Below are positions 1 through 11,890 of a stretch of DNA of 64,000 nt, piece by piece (the stretch's first letter is position 1; each line of letters begins with the position of its first letter). A program made the translations under genes and the position numbers. The notes under the pieces are model-generated. The model had not been told where the DNA came from. It did not search any database and was given only the letters and a program-made list of their open reading frames with translations. The DNA is taken from NCBI GenBank assembly GCA_032871835.1, contig CM065299.1, positions 93,479,152 through 93,543,151 of the forward strand, read 5' to 3'. The stretch is from Dipteronia dyeriana. Its lineage: Eukaryota; Streptophyta; Magnoliopsida; Sapindales; Sapindaceae.

Positions 1-1432
1 AGAAATGAAAAGAAAATTTAGATTATTGTATTGTAACCCGAAGATTATAAAAATATAGTGAACGTCTTGCAACCAAAAGATTGCATAAATTAAAATGTAT
101 AAAGCTCAATCAAATGTGAGATTGCAACATTAAAAAGCCGGAGCTCAGTTTGATGTTAATCCTGAAGAGCCAGAAGCTTAATCTAATTATGAACTTTAAT
201 TAAATAAGAGCATGAAATTCTAAGTTAAATCAAATTAATGCTTAAAATTTTGAATTCCAATTTATATGGTTTTTATTTGGAACCCGAAATTCTAAAATTC
301 ATTTTTTTAATTATATCCATAAAATTTATCATATGAACTTGAAGTTCTAATGAGATTCAAACTTTTAATTAAATATGAATTTTGTTCAAAACCTGAAGTT
401 TTGAATTCGTATATCACAATCATAAAGTTTTGATATAAATAGGTTTAAAATTAATTTGTCTGATCACTTGAGTTTCTTGCAGTTATGATATTCCTACCTC
501 ATATTCATCGTTCATATTTCGTATGAAAAGACTCCAACAGTATAATTGTTCCTTTTTATCAATGTATGTAAAGTGTAAAAGTTTATATTTTCACATAAGA
601 AACAATATGAATCTTGATATTTCGCACATCTATTAGCCAAAAATTGTGTCTATTATTCTTTCATTGACCTATGAATTCACTATGCGATATTTAGTTTTAT
701 AATCCTCGAATTTTGAGTTTTTTAAAGTTGGTGGTTTTATTATAAAGTGGATTTGCATTCACATGGTCTTATTAATATAATATGATATTTTTGGTGCTTA
801 AGTTTTCTAAAATTAAGTTTTTGTATTGCTTTTAGTAGTTTTGATTTTTCTTAACATGAAGTTGCTTTCTTGATTTATTTAGCTAATATTTGATATGGAT
901 TATTTATGAATTATATTTTACTTTAATTGTTCATCTCCAGTTAAAATATGTTATGATAACTTAGTATTATTTCTTTTAAAATTCTTTCTCTCAGTAATGT
1001 CTGAAAGGAAAAAAAAAACTTTTATAGAAAATATGAATTTTCATATCTTGCATAATATAAATTTACTGTCATATATATATATTTGTTTAGATTTTTGTCT
1101 TTTAATCAAATCATATTGATTTGTTATATAGTATCATTATTTTTTATGATAAACTGAAATATAAATATTTCACGGCAAAGATCTAATAATCCTTTTGAGT
1201 TGATAAGAATAATGATTTGATCATCACATGAAAAGACACGATCGAATGAAACATAATAATTAAGTTTCCACATGCCTCAAATATTGCTCTAGAAGTAACA
1301 ATATTAATAGACTATATTTGAATATATTATTAGTTGATATCATGCATGTTTTTTTTTATGGCCGAACAAAACAAATAATTTTGATTAGAATACCATTGAC
1401 ATCACCCAATTTGATCCTTATCATTCTCTGAG
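1..1432. other. AT-rich non-coding DNA
   Basis: No open reading frame with recognisable protein similarity is visible. The stretch is strongly AT-rich with short direct repeats of the kind 'aacccgaa..tt'. It lies directly outside the copia insertion that starts at 1438 and resumes at 6761, so it may be part of an older decayed retroelement. I cannot show that from sequence alone. Confidence 0.5.
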
Positions 1433-1437
1433 GTGAA

Positions 1438-2355
1438 TGTTTGATATGGCTTGAATTTTCAATGGTTACCAAACGAGATTCAACCAGTGCGGAGACTTCC
1501 TAGAGATGTGGGATACGTTTGAAAGTAGAATATCATGTTTGAGGGAGGCTTGAAGACTGAAGAACTGAAGAACTGAAGAAACGAATTCTGGTAGGTACCG
1601 CGGCCTAGACCGCGGTGCGGACATGTGCACAGACCACTGCACATTGAGCGGTATAACTCATGTGGATTCTCGCAGCGTGGACCGCGGCGAAGGCAATGCA
1701 TCAACCGCGGTATTCTGAGCGGTGGTTGACAATGTTTGATTCGTGGTATTAGGAGCGGGTGGCCAACAACGACAATGACGGATCTTGCCCAAATCAGGAA
1801 TATTGCATGAAAATAGGAAATGTATTTTCTTCTGGAAGTTCTTGTGCTAATCGAAAAAGGAAAGAGTTTGTCTTCATGAAGAATAGGAAAGTCCCGTACT
1901 TAAAAGAAAATGATTTCTTTTAAATAAGAAGACTTGTTATAAATAGGAAAAACATTTATATAGAATAAGTAATTCTTGTACGTTTAGGAGTAGGATTTCA
2001 TTTTATCTTTAACTCCATGTAATTCATATAAATAGACCATAATAGCTAGGCTATTGAAGGGGGTGGAGCAAAATTATCAAATCGAGAGAGATCTCAAGAG
2101 AGTATTGGGTGTAATTGGGTTTGGGGTATTTTAGAGAGAGAATCCTGAGAGTGTGGTTGTAACAATTTACTACATAGTGAAACTTTCTCTCGTCGTCCTG
2201 ACGACCGTGGTTTTTTCCCGATTTAGGTTTCCAAGTAAATTCTTGTGTTGTGCGTGTTTGGATTTATTCTCTTCTTCTTAATTATTTCTTTTGCTATTGT
2301 TTGTTCGTGTTTCATCTGGCAACGCTTCCGTATAGTGACGATTTATCCACCAACA
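1438..2355 (+). repeat. 5' LTR of copia-type element
   Basis: Direct repeat of 5842-6755, 918 versus 914 bp. It starts TGTTTGATATGG and ends CCACCAACA. An island at about 1596-1760 is much richer in G+C than its surroundings and repeats the core ACCGCGG several times. Downstream is a stretch of 5'-leader character shortly before the primer-binding site. Confidence 0.93.
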
Positions 2356-2357
2356 AT

Positions 2358-2373
2358 TGGTATTAGAGCCTGG
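2358..2373 (+). other. Primer-binding site, initiator-Met tRNA type
   Basis: TGGTATTAGAGCCTGG lies two bases after the LTR end. It matches the TGGTATCAGAGC consensus of plant copia elements with one change (C to T), so reverse transcription would be primed by tRNA-iMet. Confidence 0.9.
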
Positions 2374-2403
2374 TCGCTTGATAGTGATCTTAACAAACTG
2401 AAG

Positions 2404-3234
2404 ATGGCAAAGTTAATGAGATTTGAGGTCGAGAAGTTCGATGGAAAAATTAACTTTGGCTTGTGGCAAGTTCAAGTCAAAGATCTGTTAATCCAATACG
2501 GTTTACATAAGGCATTGAAGGGCAAGCCAACCCCTACGAACCCTGAAGACTCTGGAGATTCTATAAAAGAAACGACAGGTACTAGTTCTAAAAAACCTGT
2601 GATGAGCGATGATGAATGGGAAGATCTAGACGAGAGGGCTGCAAGTGCGATACGATTTAACTTAGCCAAGAATGTTCTTACAGATATTCAAGGGATATAT
2701 TCAGCGAAAGAACTTTGGGATAAGCTTGAAGAATTGTATCAATCGAAGACCATCTACAACCGATTCTACTTGAATGAGCAGTTTCACACGCTGCAGATGA
2801 ATGAAGGTACAAAGATTTTCGATCATCTAGGAATGCTCAATAGGATAGTTTCCGAACTATAGTTGATTGGAGTGAAGATTGATGAAGAAGATAAAGGTTT
2901 AAGACTAATTTGGCCCATTCCACTGTCCTATGCGCACATGAAGCCAATCTTGATGCATGAGAGTTCAACCATATGTTTTGGAGATGTAGCAAACAAACTA
3001 ATCTATGAGGAACGAAGGCTAAAGAGTGAAAGTAAATCTTCTGATAACTCTGTTTTGTTGGTTGATAGGAAGAAGGGAGGCTCTAAGAAGAAAGACATTT
3101 GTTTGGGATGTGGACAGTCTGGGCATATAAGGAAGGACTGCAAAAATAAGAATACAAGTGCGGCTAATGGCTCTAAAGAGGGGGATCCGATAATCGTCTC
3201 TCTTGATTATGACAAATACAACAATACTCTCTAA
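2404..3234 (+). pseudogene. copia gag (capsid and zinc knuckle), nonsense codon
   Basis: Encodes the Gag protein that packages copia-element RNA. The chosen start is the ATG of MAKLMRFEVEKFDG, which matches the usual copia gag N-terminus ('kFdG.nf..W'). The UBN2-type capsid region covers roughly residues 1-200. A CCHC zinc knuckle (C-L-G-C ... H ... C, motif CX2CX4HX4C) lies near the end, at about 3103-3145. An in-frame TAG at 2860-2862 interrupts the protein; the frame continues cleanly after it, and a CAG to TAG change would explain it. The frame stops at 3234, eleven bases before the CACTA insertion, and no pol frame follows. Upstream in-frame residues from 2245 lie in the LTR and leader and are not part of the gene. 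Confidence 0.88.
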
Positions 3235-3245
3235 AGGGGCATAAA

Positions 3246-5514
3246 CAGTACAAGAAAAAAGGGTCTTCTCTGAGAGTCAAAAGCCGACAAAAAAAGTTAA
3301 AATATCCTCGAAAATACTCAATTTCGACGGGAAAAGGCCGTCGGTCTCCATCGGAAATAGTATCGTGGGAAATAACCTTTTTCTGACCATCTCTCGGAAA
3401 TAAAATTATTCCCGAGGGAAAAGTTCGTTGGAGATGGAGGAAATATGTTGTTAGAAATGTTATAAAAATTGGATTAGAAGAACATTTTCAATAGCCTTTG
3501 TCCTTGGAAGTAGTGCATGTCATGGTCAAAATAAAAAAAAATTAACAAATATTATGATCTTTATTATCGATGGATGTGATGGTCAAAAATAAAAAAATCA
3601 TGGAGGAATGATTTTGGATCGGAAATAATTTATTTTTTCTTGTTGAATAATGCTATCAAAAATGTAATTTTTTGTTTTTGTTTATTACCCTAAAAAAATG
3701 CTCAAATTATAATTTATACTAATTACAATGTATATAAAAATGAACTAGAATATCAAAACGAAAAAATAAATAGACATCTGCAAAAATTTATAAATGAATA
3801 TAATTGAAATATAATATAAATTAAGAGTCAATTGAAATATATAGTCTTAAAACTGTCAACTTATAACATAAAAATATACGCTAATGATATGCTAGCATCT
3901 CTCATTCTCTTGCCCTTGAATTTGTTGTAGTAGTAGGTTATTGTGAGTCCAATTTTTGTTGCAATGGAATAAAACAATAAATAATAAATGTTTCCAATAA
4001 ATAAATATATACATATATAGCATTATCATATAATTGAAAATATAAAAGTTATCAAAAAATATAATTGAAACTATAAATATTTTAAACCAATAAACATAAG
4101 AAAACTTACATGAATTTCTATGGTGTTTTACAATAGGTGAACTCAGTACCAAAATAAATATAAAACACCTACAACAATAAAAAATAATTGTTTCAAAAAT
4201 CAATAAGAATGTGGAAAATAATAATAATTACATGTATATATATTTAATTCTACTTCACAATTAAACCATATTTGAATACAAGATTTATAATATTATAAAA
4301 AAATTGTTCCCTTTGGAAATAATAAATTTATAAACAAATCCAAAATCCAAATTCTTCATAGGCATTTTATTGAACATGTTCTATGCAATCACTATATCAT
4401 CATAGAAAACATACAACAAAACAAAGAGTACCAAATAATGAAAATTAATCATGAAACGTTAACACCCAAATAATAAACCAACATAATAAAAATTATTTTC
4501 TCCTAAATTTCTTGCAATTGTTATTGTAAAGGACTTACCAAATAAGTGATCTGTATCGTAAGAGTTTTCAATAAAAAAAAATAATGGTTTCTTCTAAGAT
4601 ATTTAGTTGTAGGTTTTAGAGAAATTACAAAAGATTGGAAGAATGATGAGTCAATAATTAGAGCTAGAGTAAAAAGAGAATAAGAAGCAAAATAAAACTG
4701 GACAAGAAAAATGGTAGGGGATAAGCGGCTTGGTGGAGATAAGTAGGGTTAGGGAAAAATTAAAATAGGAAAAGAGTAAAAAGTGGAGAAAGATAAAAAA
4801 AGGGGAAAATAAAAATAATTGACAGGAGAGAGATTCGTCTAGGTAAATAGGATTAAAAGAAAGAAAAAAGAAACTGAGTAAAAAATGGAGTAAAAGTGTT
4901 AAGTGAGAATTGAAAATTATAGGAAAGAAAATATATCAGCTAAAATAAAAGGAATAAGTATATAAAATTGTGAATATAAATAATAGAAGAAAAGTAATAT
5001 ATTGAATAGAATATATAAATAATGCCATATTTATCAAAATAATTAAAAATTAACATTATAATACTATAATACTATAATTCATTTTAACTTTTTATCTTAA
5101 CATTTTAAAAATAATAATTTAAAATTTTATGCATTAACAACAATTGTCTTGCATAATACAATGAATCTTACCTATATAATATTGTATTTCCAAGCGCTAG
5201 GTACTTATGGTCAGAAAAATCTATTGTATTTCCGAGAGATAGGTACTTGTTGTAAAAAAAATCTAATGTATTTCCGAGGGGTAGGTATACGCGGTCGGAA
5301 ATAGTATTGGCGCATAAACTTGGAGTCATTTTCACAATATTTTTGACGAATTTCGATATTATTTGTGAGGATATTTTTGTTGTCGGAAATTATATGTAAT
5401 ATTTTTATCCTTTTTTGACGACATTATTTTTACGGTCAGAAAAACAACTATTTTTGACTAAATTTTGGCTTCGTCGGAAATGTTTGGTTAGAAAAGACAA
5501 TTTTTCTTGTAGTG
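3246..5514. mobile_element. Non-autonomous CACTA (En/Spm-type) DNA transposon
   Basis: Left end CAGTACAAGAAAAAAGGG, right end ...TTTTTCTTGTAGTG. The right end read in reverse is CACTACAAGAAAAATTG, the classic CACTA terminus; the left end has one change (CACTA to CAGTA). A 3-bp target duplication AAA flanks it (3243-3245 and 5515-5517). Subterminal copies of TCGGAAAT and its relatives cluster in both ends (about 3290-3430 and 5190-5480), as expected for transposase-binding repeats. The middle (3520-5160) is AT-rich with no transposase frame. It is inserted in the internal region of the copia element, so it is the younger of the two. Confidence 0.9.
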
Positions 5515-5841
5515 AAATATCCTCATGGCATGACCACTAGTTGCCATGAAAAAGGACGTATTGCTGAAAGCGGGTCCACAATTTACGCACCGGTATTGGT
5601 TAGACGGTGATGCAAGGTGTGTTGGTGGACAATGATGTCGATGGTTGAACGAACTCCTTGGGAAGCCTAACGTGAGGAGATGCATCATAATTTTCAGCAA
5701 GGTAAATTTCGACATGTGTCAGTGAAATCTTGGGATGGGTGTTCCTAATTGATTATACTTCATGGTAGGTATGTTGATTCTCGGTATTAAGAGTCGTAGT
5801 TGTGGACGGAAGTTTTGGAAATCCTCGCCATAAGAGAGGAT

Positions 5842-6755
5842 TGTTGGATATGACTTGAATTTCCAATGGTTACCAAATAGGATTCAACCAATGCGGAGAC
5901 TTCCTAGAGACGTGGGATACGTTTGGAAGTAGAAGATCTTGTTTGAGGAAGGCTTGATGACTGAAAGAACTGAAGAAATGAATTCTGGTAGGTACCACGG
6001 CCTGGATCGTGGTACGGACACGTGCATAGACCGCGGCACAGGGAGCGGTCGAACTCCTGTGGATTCTTATAGCGTGGACCGCAGCGGAGGCAATGCACCA
6101 ACCGCAGTATTCTAAGCTGCGGTTGACAGTGTTTGATCCGCGGTGTTGGGCGCAGGTGGCCAACCGCGACAATGACGGATCCACCCAAATCAGGAATATT
6201 GCACGAAAATAGGAAATGTATTTTCTTCTGGAAGTTCTTGTGCTAATCGGAAAAGAAAAGAGTTTGTCTTCATGAAGAATAGAAAATTCATGTACTTAAA
6301 AGAAAAAGGATTTCTTTTAAATAAGAAGACTTGTCATAAATATGAAATAACATTTATGTAGAACAAGTAATTCTTGTACGTTTAGGAGTAGGATTTCTTT
6401 TTATCTTTAACTTCCTGTAATTCATATAAATATACCATAATAGCTAGGCAATTGGAGGGGTGGAGCAAAACTAACAAATCTAGAGAGATCTCAAGAGAGC
6501 ATTGGGTGTAATTGGGTTTGGGGTATTTTAGACGGAGAATCCTAAGAGTGTGGTTGTAACAATTTACTACATAGTGGAACTTTCTCTTGTCGTCCTGACA
6601 GCCGTGGTTTTTTCATGATTTGGGTTTCCACGTAAATTCTTGTGTTGTATGTGTTTGGGTTTATTCTCTTCTTCTTCTCAATTATTTATGTTGATATTGT
6701 TTGTTCGTATTCTATCTGACAACGTTTCGGCGTAGTGACGATTTATCCGCCAACA
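5842..6755 (+). repeat. 3' LTR of copia-type element
   Basis: Second copy of the LTR at 1438-2355, starting TGTTGGATATGAC and ending CCGCCAACA, followed at once by the GTGAA duplication. The ACCGCGG-rich island is partly preserved (about 5995-6165), but several CG pairs have become TG or CA, as expected from methylation decay. Confidence 0.93.
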
Positions 6756-6760
6756 GTGAA

Positions 6761-9167
6761 TGTTACATACAATCATGGTGGTGGTTGTAGATATAACTAT
6801 GATCACTGCCATATAGAGACCATAGTGATCTAATAGAAAATTCAAATCGATCCACCGGAAGTGGAATAACATCAAAAAAAATGCATGAAAATTGAAAGAG
6901 TGTTGAATACACCATCCAAGAATTAAAAAGAAACGTTTGTTTACTGCATGTTAAATAGAAGGAAAAATACTATTTACAAGATGCGTATCTACGATCTTTT
7001 GTTGATCTTTATCAAGAATAATGAATGTTCCAGAAGAACTAATATTTTGTTACAAAGTTAAAAATAATTATATAAATATACTTTTTATATACTAGATCTG
7101 GAAGATCTATGACTAAAGAAATTATTTTTGAGTCAATTAAAAATATTTTTTGATTTTAGTCTCATGCCAGAAGCATGTGTTTTTATAGTTTATTCTGTCA
7201 TAAGATCATATGCTTAATATGACAATTATGAACTAAAAGTTCAATTCAAAGAAAACGATAAATCGCGATATTGAAATATTTATATAGATATCCATTTCAT
7301 AAAATGAAAATTATTTTTGATACTAAATGTCCTTGAAGGACATAAAACGATATAAGTGAGTATTTAAATGACATAATGATAAAATAAACGAGATCATGTA
7401 GAAAATTACGATGATGTAAAAGATTTTTTTTTAAGAATAAAAATTTAGTTTTCTCATCGTTGGGGAAGAATTATCATAAATTGATAAATGACGTGAAATT
7501 ACATGTCATGCATCATCTTGTGATTTGCATAGTATGTAAATAATTTTTCAGATAATTCGATGAAAATAATAAAATTACATTTTGTCAATATATAAACCCA
7601 GGTGGTTGTTCCATTAGAACAATGTATGAAATAGCAGCAAAAATCATCTATTAATGAAAAACAATTTAGTTCAAATGATAAGATTCCCTAGAAGTAGAAT
7701 TTGAAATATCATAATAATACTCGAGGGAAAAATAAATCATCATCATCAAAGGTTTCCGAAGAGTTAGTCTCACAAGTGAAAAATAAAATCCTGAATATAC
7801 ATATAGAAATGTATATCCCCCATATGAGACTATTGAAGTAGAAAATAGAAAGATCTCAAATGTTTCAATAGAGACACGTACCAGAAATAAAGAGATTATA
7901 TTTCTCTGAAAGGAACATTTGTGTAAAGAGACGTGTACCGAACATTAAAGAGATTTCAATAACCCTTGAAGAGATACATGGTTTACAAAATGTAAATCGA
8001 TTATATTGATAATATAGATATTGAGATCATATATTGCTCTACATATTATGGAAAATATGATGATGGTCTTAAACTATAAATTATATATATGTTGACATAA
8101 TTGTGAAAAATAAAAGGTAGAGTTATATTTATTTTAAATTTGAAAATTTAAGACATATATTCCAAATGTTTGATGACATCAAACTTATTAAATATAATTA
8201 TTCGTACAATTTAAGATAAATGGTTTACTGCAAAAACCTAATTTGACAATGGATAAAATCCTATAAGGATTTGAATGCCTGAAGCAAGTAATTCAATACT
8301 CTATTTTGTAAATATTGAATTTAATATAACAAAAAGTATATAGTTCATATGTATTTGTGAATATTGTGTTGAAAGAATCAACAAATTTGATTCCAAAGAA
8401 GTATATGTTGATTGTTAGAGACTTATTGATACTCTCGACGAGCTTAAAAATTATACATTTATAAGGAATAATTTATAAGATGAAAAATCTTGAAAAATGA
8501 TATTTAGTCTCGATTAATGGTCGGATTGAATTTTTTTCAATTAGCATAGTAATATATGAATCATATAAGAAAAGGTCTTAAAGAGTTTTTTCATAGATAA
8601 AACTTAATTGGATGGATACTTTGATGCTAGTTTATTACATAAAATTAAAGTGATGTACAATCTCATCTCATTCTCGAAAATGATAATGAATAACCTTTTG
8701 GTTTTGAAGTACCAAATCTATTTTCAAATAGTGTGTTTTGTAATAAAACAACATGATGTTGTATATAATAAGTTGCACCGATTTGAAAAACAACTTTAGT
8801 AAAGTTCTTCATATATGATCTCCAAAACGTTGGGATGAGATAGATAGAAAAATCTTAGAGAAAATATTAAAGTATCCAATTTAGAATGAGGGAGAGTATA
8901 TTTATCAAGTGTTTTTACGATTAAAGGGAATGCAATGCACCGTACTCTTTTTCCTTTATTAGGTTTTTATCCCACTGGGTTTTTCCTAGTAAGGTTTTAA
9001 TGAGACGGTTTTACACCCCCATTACCATTAAAGGTTAATTTGAGATGTAGATGAGTAATGTACTATTTTTCCTCTGCTAGTTTTTTTTCCCTATCGGATT
9101 TTTACTAGCAAAGGTTTTAACGAGACATATTCACTGTATAATTCTTGGACATTAATTCAAAGGGGAG
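6761..9167 (+). mobile_element. Decayed copia-type retroelement interior
   Basis: No intact frame survives. The last 300 bp (about 8880-9167) carry the typical 3' end of a plant copia polyprotein region: 'ccactgggtttttcctagtaaggttttaa' type text occurs twice (around 8970 and 9090), then a purine tract (AAGGGGAGTG) directly before an LTR start at 9168. Short copia-like peptide scraps are scattered upstream. The younger element at 1438-6755 probably landed in this one, because the sequence resumes at 6761 in the same AT-rich style. That link is inference. Confidence 0.55.
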
Positions 9168-9480
9168 TGTTATAAATATTATGCAATTATATATATAAAT
9201 GAATGTCCTTCAATGTAGGGAAGTAACTTACATCCTTATATCTTCCCATTAGCTCCATCATCATGATCTACTTTAAGGTTCATAATGTTTTGATTTATGT
9301 ACACTTAATGTATTTTGTGGTTATATAAAGGAGCCCATACCATTGTATTTTAGGGATGTAAGAATATACTTGAAGGAATAAAGATTCATATTCTCTTTGG
9401 ACTACCATTTTCTCTCTACTCTTATTTTGTGTTTATGCTATTATGTTATTATTTTATTGTTAATTCTTAATAATTTTACA
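9168..9480 (+). repeat. 3' LTR of decayed copia element
   Basis: Begins TGTTATAAATATTATG immediately after a purine tract and includes a TATA-like stretch and 'ggttatataaaggagcc' promoter-like text near 9320-9335. The right boundary is a guess: ...TTTTACA at 9480 is the first plausible TG..CA end. No partner LTR is visible to the left in this window. Confidence 0.6.
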
Positions 9481-10397
9481 ATATAATTAACGTAATATTG
9501 CAACAATATATTTTATTAGTTAACTAAAAATAGTTCTTAGAAAAAATTAACTAAAAATAGCAAATTAAGAAATTAAATTTAATTAACTAAAATGTTGCAT
9601 TTATTATTAAGTGAACTTAAACATTACATTTCATAAAAAAAAACCCAAAAAGAAAAATACATATTGATCGTTATTTAATTTTTTGAATTAGTATATTAAT
9701 CTTACAAATGATCAATTAATGCATTTTCATCGTGCAATGTGAGTCTTTTTATCCTTGATTTGTTCATACTGAACTAGGAATTTTTAAAATCGGATATCTT
9801 CATCTACCACAATCTCAACTTCAGGAGTTGACACTTTTATATGATCCTCAATTGCTACATCAACATCACTCATCATCGATTGTGCATAATAATACAGACA
9901 GTCATAATATAATATAATACATGTTTTTTTGTTTCCAAAAACATGCCATTTGCTTTAATTTTATTGTTTTTCAAATAGTGATTTTTTTATTAATTTTTTT
10001 TAGTAATTTCTATATTATATACTTTAATTTTAGTTTATTATAGATGTTAAAATAAATAATAATTAAATTAAAACAAATATAAATTAAACAAAATCATTAA
10101 ATAATAAAAAGGATACAATAGAAATAATTTTGACTGAATAAATATAAAAACTGGTATTAACGAAAATTTTAAATAAATTTAAAAAAAAAATTAAGTGCAA
10201 CTTCATCCCTGCGGTGGCGCAACACTATAGACGAAGTCAAATTGTCGCAACAAATTGTAGTTCAGTTGGAGAGGATATTGGGCTTCAAATTGAAGCTCCC
10301 TTGGTTGGAGATGCTCTAAGTAATCGAAAGTTGCAGCCCGGAGAAGGTGAACAAGAAAAAACTTTGCTATAAGGACTAGAATCTAGATTAGATGCAT
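9481..10397. other. AT-rich intergenic DNA
   Basis: No supported gene. 10190-10320 is richer in G+C and contains 'ttggagatgctctaa', a string common at the ends of plant MITEs, but I could not find a matching inverted end. Confidence 0.4.
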
Positions 10398-10560
10398 GTA
10401 TTTTGCATTGGTGGAGCTGTGTGGTTAAAAGGAAATCCATTAAGCAACTCGCATGTAGCAGCCAGAAATCCCATTACAAATCCTAACAATATAACAATTT
10501 CTCAACTTGGAAAAACAGAAATGGTCAGTCTATTCAAGGCAGCAACTTGTGGTCTTCAAG
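10398..10560 (+). pseudogene. WAT1-related gene fragment
   Basis: This piece resembles exon 4 of the WAT1-related gene at 23200-24720. Both contain TTTGCATTGGTGGAGCT, then GGAAATCCATTAA, then a 'catgtagcag/catgtaacag' segment. A 9-bp gap separates the first two blocks relative to the gene. Translated, the common part reads CIGGA ... GNPL. The similarity fades after about 10560 and no flanking exon is present, so this is a small non-functional fragment of the same family. It is in the same orientation as the intact gene 13 kb downstream. Confidence 0.55.
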
Positions 10561-10858
10561 CAGTGTAAAATCAAATAAAGTCTACAATGTTAAAGGAAAT
10601 AATTTTCCTATGATTGTGGATCACATTGATGGTGCAAATCATGGCAATGCAGCAACTAATACTGCTGTCAAAATCAAAGAAATTGATGAAGAGGATTCTA
10701 AGGAACAAAATAACAAGAATCATCGCAGAAATAATGATGTTATTAACTTATTACCAACATCTCAAACGGTGGTCAACATCAATCTTTATCAAATCAAAAC
10801 AGCTAGTATTCTTTGCTCAATTGTTTTACTTTTTTTTCTGGTTCCTAGAATCATGTAA
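10523..10858 (+). other. Open frame of unknown meaning
   Basis: A frame of about 110 codons without a convincing ATG. It is Asn/Lys/Asp-rich in the middle and ends in a hydrophobic segment (about 18 residues, ...ILCSIVLLFFLV...) that could span a membrane. It partly overlaps the WAT1-like fragment in another frame. I recognise no family. It could be a decayed last exon or chance; no intron-exon structure supports expression. Confidence 0.2.
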
Positions 10859-11194
10859 GTTCCATATAAGATGCCCTATATTTTGTATATAACATATGTC
10901 TTATCAAGGGGTTTCCATTTCATTTATTTTGAAGAAATTTCATACAAGACCTGTATGAACTTGTCTACAATTTTCGGTCAAGAGTCAAGACCATATAATA
11001 AGAAAAGCATTTGCAAATTTCCTAGTAACATCCCCAACAAACATTTAATCCTACTTTTGCAGACCACTTGGTAAATGTTGCTTTGGATCGATGTTTCTGT
11101 AAAAAAAAAAAACAAATAGACATGGATGGTGGGCAAGATAAAATACCAATAGCTTTTAGTACCATTTATAACATTAATTTCTCTGTTCGTTGAC

Positions 11195-11290
11195 GACATA
11201 AGGTTGGTTCGGTCATAAACTCCTCACACCTGTATCACGAGGTTACGGATTCAAGTTTCCCTCCCGGCAAAATCCCCGAATTTATAATGT
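11195..11290 (+). repeat. Possible tRNA-derived SINE remnant
   Basis: Contains 'ggttggttcggtcataaactcc' followed about 30 bp later by 'ggattcaagtttccc', spaced like the A and B boxes of a polymerase III promoter in plant SINEs. No clear target duplication or poly-A tail was found. The B box deviates from GGTTCGANTCC. Confidence 0.3.
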
Positions 11291-11890
11291 AATACTTCCA
11301 AAAGAAAAATTCTCTATTCGTTTTATATATATATTTTCAATTGGAAACAAGAAATTGATTTTCATATCGGTAACAAATTCATTTTTAATGCTTCATAAAA
11401 GAATCTGACTTATGGGTTTGTGATATCTTCATATTATTCGTAAATTTCATCAATACATAGATATATACATATTTTTATAAGAATAATTTATTTTTTAGTT
11501 TAAAAAAAAAATACTGTAAAAAAACCACAGATATGGTGAGAGATGGATGAAAACGGTATTCTATAATCTATACACGTACATTTGCTTGTACGAAGAAGTC
11601 AAAATTAAAGAGGTCTTGCTTTTAAAAATGGCCCAGATTCCAGAACACGTTTTGGGTGGTTCATAAAACACTTGAAACGAAAAACAGGTTTTTGAAAAAG
11701 TTAAACAAAAGTTTTCCACGACGACTATGAAAGATCATCTCAATTTCCTACGTCAAAAACGCAATATAGAAAAAAAGAAAGACCTTGACCATGATTGTGT
11801 CATTAGTTGAGCTTATATATGTTACCATATAGTACAAAGTCTTCTAAGAAGACACAGATCAGTTGTTGTGATTTTTTTGGTTGCCAAAAG

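Larger units (their letters stand above)
1438..6755 (+). mobile_element. Non-autonomous Ty1/copia-type LTR retrotransposon
   Basis: Complete element bounded by two LTRs of about 915 bp that begin TGTT and end CAACA. The 5-bp target duplication GTGAA is seen at 1433-1437 and 6756-6760. A primer-binding site matching initiator-Met tRNA follows the left LTR, and a purine tract (AAGAGAGGA, 5832-5840) precedes the right one. The inside holds only a gag gene. No protease, integrase or reverse transcriptase motif is visible, so the element depended on another copy for movement. A CACTA element of 2.27 kb sits inside; without it the internal region is only about 1.2 kb. The LTRs differ at roughly one base in ten over the first 100 positions I compared, so the insertion is old. 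Confidence 0.93.
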
